This document shows, in pieces, positions 41,339 through 50,600 of a stretch of 64,000 nucleotides of DNA; the stretch's first letter is position 1, and every line of letters starts with the position of its first letter. The translations under genes and the position numbers were made by a program. Source of the DNA: Bosea sp. PAMC 26642 (GTDB taxonomy: Bacteria > Pseudomonadota > Alphaproteobacteria > Rhizobiales > Beijerinckiaceae); contig NZ_CP014301.1 in the NCBI RefSeq assembly GCF_001562255.1, forward strand, positions 558,001 to 622,000. The letters are read 5' to 3'. Below the pieces are notes generated by a model. It saw only the letters and a program-made list of their open reading frames with translations, did no database searches and was not told the DNA's origin.

Positions 41339-41574
41339 TGGCCCGACTCCTGATCGGCATCGTCTGAGGCGGGGTTCATGAGCATGACGATCTGGCGGAC
41401 ACGGGCCGTCATGCTGGCGATGGCGTAGTTGAAACAGGCGGGATCGTTTGCGTCTAAGCAGTCCTGGGCCATGCCGGCGTACAGCCGGATGAAGCCGAGC
41501 AATTCGTCGATGTAAGCTTCGGCGTTGAATGTCGGCGACACCGGCGCCGGCTGATGATGCTGAGCGCTCGCCAT
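41335..41574 (-). CDS. Small hypothetical element protein
   Basis: 79 residues, helical (AEAYIDELLGFIRLYAGMAQD, NYAIASMTARVRQIVMLMNP). Its ATG overlaps the previous stop (TGATG) and its stop overlaps the DUF3987 TTG start. Unknown function, but coupling suggests a role with DUF3987. Confidence 0.55.
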   Translation of the reverse strand: MASAQHHQPAPVSPTFNAEAYIDELLGFIRLYAGMAQDCLDANDPACFNYAIASMTARVRQIVMLMNPASDDADQESGH

Positions 41575-41774
41575 CACGACCTCGCAGCCTGCGGTCCGAT
41601 ACCGGCGAGTTCGGCAAGAAGCATTGCGATGTGCGCCGGGTAGCCAATCTGGCGAAGCCTGTTGATCGCAAGAGCGGCTGTGGTATCGTCCGTTCCGTTA
41701 GCTGCCCAGCTGATGACTTCCGGCCCCGCGAGCGCCCTGCCAGGCGCTCCGGGGTTTTCGCTTTCAGGATGCAT
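41574..41774 (-). CDS. Small hypothetical element protein
   Basis: 66 residues: Pro/Gly start, then AALAINRLRQIGYPAHIAMLLAELAG, a helical pair. It overlaps the upstream AlpA-like gene by 11 bp. Unknown function. Confidence 0.5.
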   Translation of the reverse strand: MHPESENPGAPGRALAGPEVISWAANGTDDTTAALAINRLRQIGYPAHIAMLLAELAGIGPQAARS

Positions 41775-41964
41775 TGGACGCGGCCTCCAGATCGGCGGAG
41801 GGGAGGGAGGCGAGCCAAGCCTTGAAGTCTTCGGCCAAGATCAACGTCTGTCGGCCGTTCTTTCGGGCTTTCAGGCTGCCATCCTTCAGCAGCCGGTAGA
41901 CCTTGCGCGGGCTCATGCAGCCCTGAAGCGCTACGTCATTGATGGTGAGAGCGGCTTTTTCCAC
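41764..41964 (-). CDS. AlpA/excisionase-like DNA-binding protein
   Basis: About 66 residues from GTG 41964 (GGAG 8 nt upstream; a GTG at 41988 is also in frame). LTINDVALQGCMSPRKVYRLLKDGSLKA is the MerR-type HTH_17 fold of AlpA and excisionases, with GRQTLILAEDFKAWLASLPS as the wing. In satellites and integrative elements such proteins activate integrase or excise the element. It opens the leftward replication block. Confidence 0.8.
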   Translation of the reverse strand: MEKAALTINDVALQGCMSPRKVYRLLKDGSLKARKNGRQTLILAEDFKAWLASLPSADLEAASNAS

Positions 41965-42118
41965 CTTGCGGGTCTCCAATCCAGCCACCCGGCGCCGCTG
42001 CCTGCCAGCAGCGCGTTGTGGCGATGGACTAGAGATTCGAGCATGTGGCCGCTTACCAAAACCGAGAAATCATTCGAAAAAATACAATGATTTCAATTGG
42101 TAAGATGCCTTGGTGCGA

Positions 42119-42143
42119 TTAAAAACCCCCTACCGTGGTAGGG
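42119..42143 (-). terminator. Rho-independent terminator after 42154-43302
   Basis: On the minus strand CCCTAC-CACG-GTAGGG is followed by GGTTTTTAAT; it lies 11 bp after the stop of the minus-strand gene. Confidence 0.8.
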
Positions 42144-42153
42144 CATACCGAGC

Positions 42154-43302
42154 TTACCAGAATCGATCGACCAAACCTGCTTCGGCAAGTCGGTTCGCGA
42201 CCGCGTGCCGGCCGCCTAGAATTTGCCGCACTGTTTCCGAGCTGTAGGCGGGGTTTGCCCCCTCCAAGGCGGCGACTATTTTATCAGCCATATTCTCGAA
42301 TGATATTGATAGACGCTGCTGTCTCAGCTTTCGATACTCGACGCCGATGGCTCGTATGGCCAACGCCTTACGTTGATCGTCGCTGTCGCGGTTTTGTTGC
42401 TGCTTGCTTGTTGGGAGGCGCGTCTTTTTGAGTATGCCAGGGACGTTCACTTTGGCGTCGCGGATCGTGCGGGCCTCGTGAATGTCTTTGTGGGTCAGGC
42501 CGATCTCCGCGACCGAAACCTTCTTCTGCTCGGGAAGAAGGTTCTGGTCCGCTTTGGTAGCAATTTCGCCGCGCTCCTGCGCTGCGTCGTATTCGTCCGC
42601 GAGGCGGCGCTTTGCCGTCGCCTCGATCTCCAGCGCACGCTCGAAACCCGCAGTCCGTAAATAAATGAAGTACCCAACATTGCCCGATAGGTAGGGCGAT
42701 ACGGGACTCATTCGACAGCTTCGAACGCGCTTGGAGATGCGACTGATATCAATCGAGATCCATGCCTCAGGCCGGTGCTCCACGACCTCGCCGCTGTCGA
42801 ACCGAACCGACAGCGCGACTATCGTTCCATCAATGATGTGGTTTGCAAACCAGCGAGAGACCTCGTTGGCACGGGCTATTTTTTGATCGCGCAGAACGTT
42901 TTCGCGATGGATGACAGCCCGAGCGAGCTCCCATTGCTCGTCGCTGAAAAGGTAGACCTGTTGAGGCTCAGTTATCTGTTTTGAAGCCCCTAGAGCAGCG
43001 AACTGGCTCTGCGGCCGGACGCTGATCTGACTGCCGAGGGGGTCAGGCCCCAACTCCGGCGAATAGTCTTCGAACCGAGAAAGCGCCCAATCTGCCACCG
43101 CTCTGTCGATTGGAGATGCTTCCGCGAGTGACGCATTGGGCATATGCACCCGCTCGACCAGTATCTCGCCGGCTTTCCATTCGCCGCCAAATTTAAGTTC
43201 AGCGACGCGCTCATAAGCGGGTACGAGAAACGTGAGACCGCGGGGCTGTTCGGGCCAATAGCGCTCGCCTGCCCACAAATATTCGGCTCGTGTTTCGACC
43301 AT
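42154..43302 (-). CDS. Unknown 382-residue element protein next to integrase
   Basis: Start ATG 43302 with AGGAGAG 8 nt upstream. Aromatic N-terminus (AEYLWAGERYWPEQPRG), then mixed alpha/beta, a basic linker (GILKKTRLPTSKQQQNRD), and a helical C-terminus (ISFENMADKIVAALEGANP, then SSETVRQILGGRH) that looks like a degenerate HTH. It lies 99 bp after the integrase in the same direction and has its own terminator. Base composition is slightly less GC-rich than neighbours. No family recognised; it is the largest uncharacterised protein of the element's core. Confidence 0.6.
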   Translation of the reverse strand: MVETRAEYLWAGERYWPEQPRGLTFLVPAYERVAELKFGGEWKAGEILVERVHMPNASLAEASPIDRAVADWALSRFEDYSPELGPDPLGSQISVRPQSQFAALGASKQITEPQQVYLFSDEQWELARAVIHRENVLRDQKIARANEVSRWFANHIIDGTIVALSVRFDSGEVVEHRPEAWISIDISRISKRVRSCRMSPVSPYLSGNVGYFIYLRTAGFERALEIEATAKRRLADEYDAAQERGEIATKADQNLLPEQKKVSVAEIGLTHKDIHEARTIRDAKVNVPGILKKTRLPTSKQQQNRDSDDQRKALAIRAIGVEYRKLRQQRLSISFENMADKIVAALEGANPAYSSETVRQILGGRHAVANRLAEAGLVDRFW

Positions 43303-43401
43303 ATCGCCGCTCTCCTTGCGACGCTCCGAAGGAAGCACGGGGAAATCGAGTGGAGCGCTCGACTTGTCGGCTGGCCGGCCTATCCCCATGCAGCTCGTTG
43401 C

Positions 43402-44619
43402 CTATCTGGACCCCTTGGCTCGGATAGGCGTGATGTTGTCGGCCTTCGGGGCGCTGGCAAAGCGCGACCAGGCATCCATGAGTTCGCGGCGTTTCGCGAG
43501 CGCATCGCCCCGGCGATAGGCGCGCTCGGTTTGATCGCCGACGACATGCGCCAGCGCCGCTTCCGCGACCTCGCGCGGAAACGTCGTGCTTTCGCCCGCC
43601 CAATCTCTGAAGCTCGATCTAAAGCCGTGCGGCGTGAACTGGGAGGCTTCCATGCGCCGCATCAGGCTCACGATAGCATTCGACGACAGAGGGCGGTCTT
43701 TGCGGCCGCCGGGGAAAACCAAATCGTTCTGGCGCACCTCGTGCAGGGCGCGCACGATATCCAAAGCGCGATCGGTCAGCGGGACACGATGCGGCCGGCC
43801 GGCTTTCATCCGGGGCGCCGGAATCGTCCATATCCCGGTGCCGAGGTCGATCTCGGCCCAGGTCGCTTCCCTCACTTCGCCAGATCGGCAGGCGGTCAGG
43901 ATCAAAAATTCAAGCGCGCGGGCAGCTAGCGCGTCGCGCCGACGTAGATCCTGAACAAAAGCCGGAACGTCGCCGTAAGGCATCGCCGCGTGGTGGCCGC
44001 GCGTCAGCTTGGCGCGCTTGGGAAGCAGCTTGTCGAGGTGGTGGCGCCAGCGGGCCGGGTTCTCACCCGTTCGCAAGCCCTGCGCCGACGCTGCCGCGAG
44101 AATGTGCTCGATCCGGCCTCTGAGTCGGGAGGCCGTTTCTGCCTTCGAAAGCCAGATCGGCTTCAGAATCTCCAAGACCTCGGCCGTGCCGATAGCGTCC
44201 AGCTTCATCGGTCGAAGGGACGCGGCGTACATTTTCAGAGTGCTCGGCCACTGATCGCGATGCTTTGGATTGCGGAAGCCTTTGGTGATGGTCGGGAGGA
44301 GGGCGTCAGTGAATTCTCCGAAGGTTGATGCCGCATCCTTCATCGCCTCTGCCGATTTTCGAGCCACGATAGGATTCGTGCCGGCGTCCACCATCTTCCG
44401 GCTCGCGGCTGCTTTTTCCCGCGCCTCGGCGAGCGAGACGGCGCTGAGGCTGCCGAGCCCCATCTCCTTACGCGTTGACCCCATGCGGAACATGAAGAGC
44501 CAGCGCTTGGCTCCGCTCGGGTCTACGACAAGGTACAGGCCACCGCCGTCGCTGTGCCGGCCCGGTTCCGTCATCGTAGCGACGCCGCGCGCCGAGAGCT
44601 TGTTAACCTCGCGTCCCAC
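43402..44619 (-). CDS. int: P4-type tyrosine integrase
   Basis: 405 residues. Residues ~1-95 are the DUF4102 arm-binding domain; ~100-200 the core-binding helical domain; the catalytic domain has Arg245 (TACRSGEVR), His331-x2-Arg334 (HGFRSSFRDW), His358 (LAHVVGD) and nucleophile Tyr368 (AYRRGD). All key residues are intact. It is transcribed away from attR, and the paired TACCCCACC motifs lie 3 bp upstream of its start. It catalyses integration into tRNA-Ser and, with the AlpA-like factor, excision. Confidence 0.95.
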   Translation of the reverse strand: MGREVNKLSARGVATMTEPGRHSDGGGLYLVVDPSGAKRWLFMFRMGSTRKEMGLGSLSAVSLAEAREKAAASRKMVDAGTNPIVARKSAEAMKDAASTFGEFTDALLPTITKGFRNPKHRDQWPSTLKMYAASLRPMKLDAIGTAEVLEILKPIWLSKAETASRLRGRIEHILAAASAQGLRTGENPARWRHHLDKLLPKRAKLTRGHHAAMPYGDVPAFVQDLRRRDALAARALEFLILTACRSGEVREATWAEIDLGTGIWTIPAPRMKAGRPHRVPLTDRALDIVRALHEVRQNDLVFPGGRKDRPLSSNAIVSLMRRMEASQFTPHGFRSSFRDWAGESTTFPREVAEAALAHVVGDQTERAYRRGDALAKRRELMDAWSRFASAPKADNITPIRAKGSR

Positions 44620-44622
44620 CGT

Positions 44623-44644
44623 TACCCCACCAACTACCCCACCG
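44623..44644. repeat. Paired arm-type motif, right end
   Basis: TACCCCACCA at 44623-44632 and TACCCCACCG at 44635-44644, 12 bp start to start, match the pair at 14436-14457 in sequence, orientation and spacing. Confidence 0.6.
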
Positions 44645-44762
44645 GAGCGCTGTCATTTTATGTCACGCTCTGACCTTCTGCGGCAATCTCTTCGGGGTTT
44701 GTTCCTGACTTATCCCCCGCACGTTCACGGTGCGGCACGTCAGGGCAGTTCAGTTACGCGGA

Positions 44763-44779
44763 CTCCGTCTCCGCCACTT
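44763..44779. repeat. attR core
   Basis: CTCCGTCTCCGCCACTT, identical to the 17 bp at the end of tRNA-Ser. Only this part of the tRNA sequence is present here. Confidence 0.9.
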
Positions 44780-45224
44780 CATACTAGTTAAGTAGTTGTA
44801 ATTAATGGTATTTTTCTTAGTCTCGCTGTGCCGTGCCCAAACAGCCGTCCCAACGACTGGCCTCCGCCGACATCATGGCTTCTACGCTAGTCTGGCCACC
44901 ATATTTGGCAAATAGGTATCCGAGCGTTTCGAATCGCCCCTGATCCATTGGGTAAGCGAGCAGTGCGGTCACCCCATTCTTCAAGCGGCAAGGCAAGTTT
45001 GGCTTCAAAATCCGATCGGTGACCTGTGCCCCTTGGCTGGTAGTACCTCACTGGTCGTAGGCTGGCTGGCGACAGAACCAACAGCTGGACTTCGCATAAC
45101 TCGACTGCGAATTCGCATGCTACGAACTCACAAACCGCTTTTGCCTCACCGGTGAGCTCAAGACGGTGCTCGAGCGTCCGAGCCGGCTGGCTTGTAAAGC
45201 TGCTGCAGGACCCCGCATCGGCCT
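44780..45224. other. Gap after attR, no gene supported
   Basis: 445 bp between attR and the broken hydrolase gene. Several short open frames exist on both strands but none has a ribosome site or a recognisable protein. It probably contains the lost upstream part of the neighbouring hydrolase locus. Confidence 0.4.
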
Positions 45225-45912
45225 TTGGCATTGGCGTCACTGGCGGGGCATCTACGCCAGCGCAGGGGCCGATGCAGGTGCGGTAGTGGCACGCATATCC
45301 TCGACTGCGCCTATGATCGGGAAAGCACGAACTACTCCCGGACGCAGCTTGAGGAGGTCCTGCGGCAAGCCGCGCGGGATCCCATGGTCGGCGAAATTAC
45401 GATCATGGCGCACTCGATGGGAAGCTGGCTGGTTGTCGAGGCCCTGCGGCAAATGGCGATCCGCGACGGCCGTGTGGCTCCGACAATCAGGAACGTCATT
45501 CTGGCGTCGCCGGATATCGATGTTCAGGTCTTCCACAAGCAGTGGCTGGAACAGGGGCAGCACCGTCCGCATCTCACGCTGTTCGTGTCGCAGGACGATA
45601 AGGCTCTCCATATGTCGCGCCTCGTCGGCGGTGCTGTCGACCGGCTCGGCCAGGGCTGCCGAGCCGTACAGGTCCGAACTGGAGAAGGAAGGTGTGACGG
45701 TCCTGGACCTGACGGCGCTCAAGGGCGGCGATCCGCTCAATCACGGCAAATTCGCGGAGAGCCCCGAGGTCGTCCGGTTGCTCGGCGAGCGCCTCGTGGC
45801 CGGGCAGGTGACTGCGGAGAGCAAGATCGGCATTGGCGACCGGTTGGGAATCGTTGCAGCAGGAACGGCACAAACGGTGGGTGGTGCTGCGAGCCTGGTC
45901 GGGTTCCGATGA
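45225..45912 (+). pseudogene. Broken DUF900-type alpha/beta hydrolase gene
   Basis: In one frame HILDCAYDRESTNYSRTQL and TIMAHSMGSWLVVEAL (nucleophile elbow with Ser), then NVILASPDIDVQVF, are typical of DUF900 alpha/beta hydrolases. After VDRLGQGCR the homology moves to the +1 frame, where EPYRSELEKEGVTVLDLTALK and HGKFAESPEVVRLLGERL continue it up to 45912. So there is a frameshift near 45,655, and the normal N-terminal ~150-200 residues are missing. It lies 0.5 kb from attR, outside the element. Confidence 0.75.
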
Positions 45913-46173
45913 CGGCTTTCTCTCCTTCGGGGCTGCGCCAGTAGCCATGCTCAGAAGCGCCGCTCTCAGGCTGGCGGCTCCAACCCCGCCTTTTCGCCTT
46001 CGCCAGCGTGCCCATCCTGCCATGACCGCACCATTGAGGTCATGCGCCAAACCTTCGCACCGGTTGGTTTCCACGTCGCTTCCAAGGGAAGGCAATACGG
46101 ACGATTTCAGAACGAGCATCTGCGCTCCCGCAATTTGCGCGGAAGCCGAAGAGCACCGACCGGGGCGCATTCG

Positions 46174-46668
46174 CTATTCGCCCCGTTTGACCCGCACCCA
46201 TTCCTGCTTGAGGATCGCCTGCGAGATTTGGGTGATGCCATAGTTGATGACCTCTATGCGGCCCTCGATGCCATGTCCCGGCGGCGGTGAGCGGAGCTCG
46301 TCGATGCCGCTCTTCATCAAGGCATTGAGCTGCTGATGGTCCTGCTCCAGCGGGTTCAGCATCAGCTCGATCTTGGAGACGGTCAGCAGCAGATTCTCGA
46401 CACGCTTGAACAGCTCGGGGTCCCGCGCGATGACGATGGCGGTCGGCTCCTCCATGGTCTGGCGGATGATCCCCACGGCCAGGAACTGCGAGTTGAGGTT
46501 GGCCACCAGGTCGCGCATCGTCTCGATCCATCTCTGGCGGTTGACCGACAGCACGTTTGCCTTGAACTGGATGTTGGCGATCCGCGTGTTGACGAACGGG
46601 CCGGCGACCGAAGCGATCATCGCCGTGCAGGCCACGACCAGGGTGATCCATTGCGGGTTGATGTCCAT
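46174..46668 (-). CDS. Membrane-anchored hypothetical protein
   Basis: 164 residues with one N-terminal helix (WITLVVACTAMIASVAGPFV) followed by a long helical cytoplasmic part (IQFKANVLSVNRQRWIETMRD and ELFKRVENLLLTVSKIELMLNP). The layout of one anchor plus ~130 residues resembles DUF4760-type proteins, but I would not assign it. It lies on the same strand after the TetR gene. Function unknown. Confidence 0.6.
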   Translation of the reverse strand: MDINPQWITLVVACTAMIASVAGPFVNTRIANIQFKANVLSVNRQRWIETMRDLVANLNSQFLAVGIIRQTMEEPTAIVIARDPELFKRVENLLLTVSKIELMLNPLEQDHQQLNALMKSGIDELRSPPPGHGIEGRIEVINYGITQISQAILKQEWVRVKRGE

Positions 46669-46801
46669 GATTGCGGTCCGTCATGAGAGCGTGTGCGCCG
46701 GCCGTCCTTCCGATGGGAGGCGTCCGGGTGGTGGGAGAAAGCCAGGCAGGTCGTGCAAGCTGCGATCAAGAGGGCGAGGAAGAGCAGCAGGGACGTCGTC
46801 A

Positions 46802-47497
46802 TCACGCTTGCCGCTCATCTCGGGGAGTCCGGCCGGCACTGTCCTGTCCGGTGAGGTCGTGCCGCCAGCGGACGCCGCAGTTGCGGAGAATATCCCCGAC
46901 CACGGCCGTGCACTCCGGCTCCGTCAGCAACGCTTGTCCGGGCACCAGAAGGCGCTCGATCACATGCGTAAGGCACTGCCGCGCGAACTCCTCCGCCGCG
47001 GCACGGCTATTGTCGATCCTGATTTCGCCGAAAGCCGCTTGGACATCGAGATAGCTCGCGATCTGCTCCATGATTGGACCGAGACTGGCCTGCAGGAACT
47101 CTTCGCCCAGTCGCGGAAAGCTGCCGAGCGCTCCGATGATCAGACGCAAGGTGGCGGCAGTCGTCGGATGGTTTAAGGTTTCGAGCACGGCGCCCCCCAT
47201 CTGGCGCAAGGCGGAACAGGGGTCTGGCTCGTCGGGATCGATCGATGGCAAGGCCTGCGCGATCCTCGCTGCCTCCTCGGCGACCAGCGATCTGAACAGG
47301 TCTTCCTTTCTACCGAAATGGTAGTGGAGCGAACCCTTCGAGACGGCGGCTTCCGCCGCGATCTGGTCGATGCTGGCGCCCCTGAAGCCATTGAGCAGGA
47401 ACACCTGGCGCGCGCCCTCCAGGATCCGCTGTCTCGTGAGCGTCGTCCTGAGATCACGGCTGGGCCGGTCACTCCCGCGAAAGTTATCGTTAGGCAT
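46802..47497 (-). CDS. TetR/AcrR-family regulator
   Basis: 231 residues. The N-terminal HTH ARQVFLLNGFRGASIDQIAAE, then VSKGSLHYHFGRKEDLF is a textbook TetR domain; the C-terminal part is the ligand-binding helical bundle. It follows the RND permease by 145 bp in the same direction, so it is probably expressed with, and represses, the efflux operon. A TetR palindrome was not found with certainty. Confidence 0.9.
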   Translation of the reverse strand: MPNDNFRGSDRPSRDLRTTLTRQRILEGARQVFLLNGFRGASIDQIAAEAAVSKGSLHYHFGRKEDLFRSLVAEEAARIAQALPSIDPDEPDPCSALRQMGGAVLETLNHPTTAATLRLIIGALGSFPRLGEEFLQASLGPIMEQIASYLDVQAAFGEIRIDNSRAAAEEFARQCLTHVIERLLVPGQALLTEPECTAVVGDILRNCGVRWRHDLTGQDSAGRTPRDERQA

Positions 47498-47642
47498 GGG
47501 CAGTTGATCCTATTTCGAGGTGGGAGCCGGGCTTCGGTCGCGGGAGAGGGGCGCTGCGGCTGGGGCGATGCTCGGCGTTCGCGAGGATCGGATGCGGGGC
47601 GAAGCTCCGGTCCGGAACGCCGAGCAATCGGTGCGGCGCGGT

Positions 47643-50600
47643 CTAGGCCGGCTCATGCGCCGGCTGCGCGGGCAGCGGTTCCGCATCAGGTTCCGAGGGC
47701 GCCTTGATGCCGAACCAGGCCACGTAGAGCGCCGGCAGGAACAGGAGGGTCAGCAGCGTGCCGACGATGATGCCGCCCATCATGGCGTAGGCCATGGGGC
47801 CCCAGAACACTTCGTGCGAAATCGGGATCAGCGCCAGGCTCGCCGCGGCCGCCGTCAGCAGGATCGGCCGCGTCCGGTGCATGGTGGCCTCGACCACCGC
47901 CTCCCACGGAGCCCGGCCCTCCCGCCGCAGATCCTCGATCTGCACGACGAGGATCACCGAATTGCGGATCAGGATGCCGATCAGCGCCAGCACACCCAGG
48001 ATGGCCACGAAGCCCATGGGAGCGCCGCTGGGCAGCATCGCCGCCACCACGCCGATCAGCCCGAGCGGAGCCGCCGCAACCACCAGGAACAGCCGCGAGA
48101 AGCTCTGCATCTGAACCATCAGGATCGTCGCCATGAGGAACAGCATGAGCGGGACCACGGCCGCGATCGGTCCCTGGGACTTGGCGCTTTCCTCCACCGG
48201 GCCCGCCACTGCGGCCGCGTAACCAGCCGGCAGCGCCCGGATGAATGCCTGGACCTTGGGTTCGAGCTGCTGAACGATCGTCGCGGGCTGCGTCGCATCG
48301 ACGATGCTGCCCCTGATCGTGACGGTCGGCAGTCGGCTGCGACGCCAGATCAACGGCTGTTCGAGTTCGTAACGGAAGGTCGCGACCGCCGCCAGCGGCA
48401 CGGACTGGCCGTTCTTGCCCGGCAACTGCAGGTTCTGCAGCGTCTCGATGGCGCCCCGCTCGGCCGCACTGGCCCGGCTCACGACGTCGACCAGATAGAT
48501 CGCATCGCGCACTTGGGTGATGCTCGTTCCGCCCACCACGCCGTTGAGGACGCCAGCGATGTCCTGAGAGGTCACGCCGAGCTGGCGCGCCTTGTCCTGT
48601 AGCACGTCGATCTTCACCACCCGTGCGGGCTCGTTCCAGTTGAACCCGATATCGCTGACCCGAGGATGCTCGCCGACGATTGCGGCCAGCTTCTGCGCCA
48701 ACTCCCTCACCTTATGGATGTCGGGGCCGCTCAGCCGGTATTGAACCGGTCGGCCGGCCGGCGGACCCACCGCCAGCAGGTCGACATACACATCCAGCCC
48801 GGCGAACTCCTCCCGCGTCCAGGTCTTGATCCTGGACCTGAGGCGCTCACGGGCCGCGATGTTCTTGGTCACGATGACCATCTGGCCGTAATTGGGATTT
48901 GCCGGCTGCGGGTCGAAGGAGAGGATGAAACGAACCGCGCCCTGGCCGATATAGGACGACCAGTGATGGATGTCGGCATCACCGGCGAGCTTGGCCTCGA
49001 AGCGGTCCATCTGCGCCTTCGTGTCGGTGATCGAGGCGTTCTGCTGCAGGGTGAAGTCGACAAGGAGTTCGTTGCGGTCCGAGGACGGGAAGAACTGCTG
49101 CTCAACAAACCGCATCCCGTAGAGCGAGACGGAAAACATCGCGACCGTCACGCCGATGGTGAGCCAGCGCCAGCGCATGGCGCCGACCAGGACGTGCGAG
49201 AACATCGTCGAAAGCCGGCTCGGCTTGTCGTGATGCTTCTTCATCGTCTTGGGAAGCAGCGCCACGCCGAGCAGGGGCGCAAACAGCACCGCGACGATCC
49301 AGGACAGCAGCAGCGAGACCGCGATGACGACGAACAGCGTGAAGGTGTACTCGCCCGCATTGCTACTGTTGAGGCCCACCGGGATGAAGCTCGCGACGGT
49401 GACGAGCGTGCCGGTGAGCATCGGGAAGGCGGTGGAGGAGTAGACGGCGGTCGCCGCCTTGCGCAGCGTGTCGCCGGCCTCGAGCCGCGCCACCATCATC
49501 TCGACCGCGATCATCGCGTCATCGACCAGCAGGCCAAGCGCGATGATGAGGGCGCCGAGCGAGATCCGCTGAAGAGAGATGCCGGTATACTGCATGACCA
49601 CGAAGGTCATGGCGAGCACGAGCGGGATGGTGATGGCCACCACCAGCCCGGCCCGCATGCCGAGGCTGATGAAGCTGACCACCAGCACGATCGCCACGGC
49701 CTCGAACAGCGCCTTGGTGAAGCCGCCGACAGCCTCCTCGACCACGACGGGCTGGTCGGCCACAAGGTGCACGCCGACGCCGATGGGCAGTTCGCCGGTG
49801 ATCTTGTGCATCTGCTCCTTCAGCGCCTCGCCGAACTCGAGCAGGTTGGCGCCGGTCTTCATGCCGATGGCGAGGCCGATCGCCGGCTGACCCTTGAACC
49901 GGAACAGCGCCTGTGGCGGGTCGACATGGCCGCGGCTGATGGTGGCGATGTCGCTCAGGCGGAAGAAGCGGTCGTTGACGCGCAGGTTGAGGCCGCGCAG
50001 ATCCTCCTCCGACGTGAACTGCCCCGAGACTCGGACGCTGATGCGCTCGCGACCGGCCTCGATGACGCCCGACGGCGTGATCGCGTTCTGCGCCTGGAGC
50101 GTCTGGACGACCTCCTGCTGGCTGACGCCGAGGGCGGCCATCTCGCGCGTCGAGAATTCGAGGAAGATCACCTCGTCCTGGGCGCCGATCAGGTTGACCT
50201 TGCCGACATTCGGTACCGTAAGAACCTTGGCCCGCACGTCCTCGACATAGTCGCGCAGCTGCCGCTGCGTCAGTCCGTCCGCGGTGAAGGCGTAGACATT
50301 GCCGAAGACGTCGCCGAAATCTTCGTTGAAGACGGGGCCGACGACACCCTGCGGCAGCTCCCGCTTGATGTCGTTGATCATGTTGCGGACCTTGACCCAG
50401 ACGCCGGGCACGTCGGCGCCTTTGACCGTGTCCTTCAGGTTGACATAGATGACGCTCTGACCAGGCGTGGTCTGGCTGCGGGTGTAGTCGAGCGAGTCGA
50501 GCTCTTCGAGCTTCTTCTCGATGCGGTCGCTGACCTGGCGGGCGGTGTCCTCGACCGTGGCGCCGGGCCACTGGGCGGCGATCACCATCGTCTTGATGGT

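Larger units (their letters stand above)
14367..44779. mobile_element. Integrated element in tRNA-Ser, about 30.4 kb, satellite- or prophage-like
   Basis: The borders are the two 17-bp core copies at 14367 and 44763. A P4-type integrase lies at the right end, with an AlpA-like factor and a DUF3987 protein beside it. The left end holds a leftward operon divergent from a XRE regulator. The middle carries two ejection-like virion proteins and a DUF5681 protein, followed by stress and signalling cargo. I could not find capsid, portal, large terminase, tail-tube or lysis genes. Whether it is a decayed prophage, a satellite or a non-phage island cannot be settled from sequence alone. The borders are well supported. 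Confidence 0.85.

Noticed and set aside
39962..41353. 463-codon plus-strand frame opposite DUF3987
   Set aside because: Shadow of the DUF3987 gene; no motif.
46617..46802. Small minus-strand frame with a hydrophobic start (MTTSLLLFLALLIAACTTC) overlapping the TetR stop
   Set aside because: The start overlaps well with the TetR stop and the first helix looks good, but the rest is low-quality and it runs 52 bp into the next gene; not enough support.
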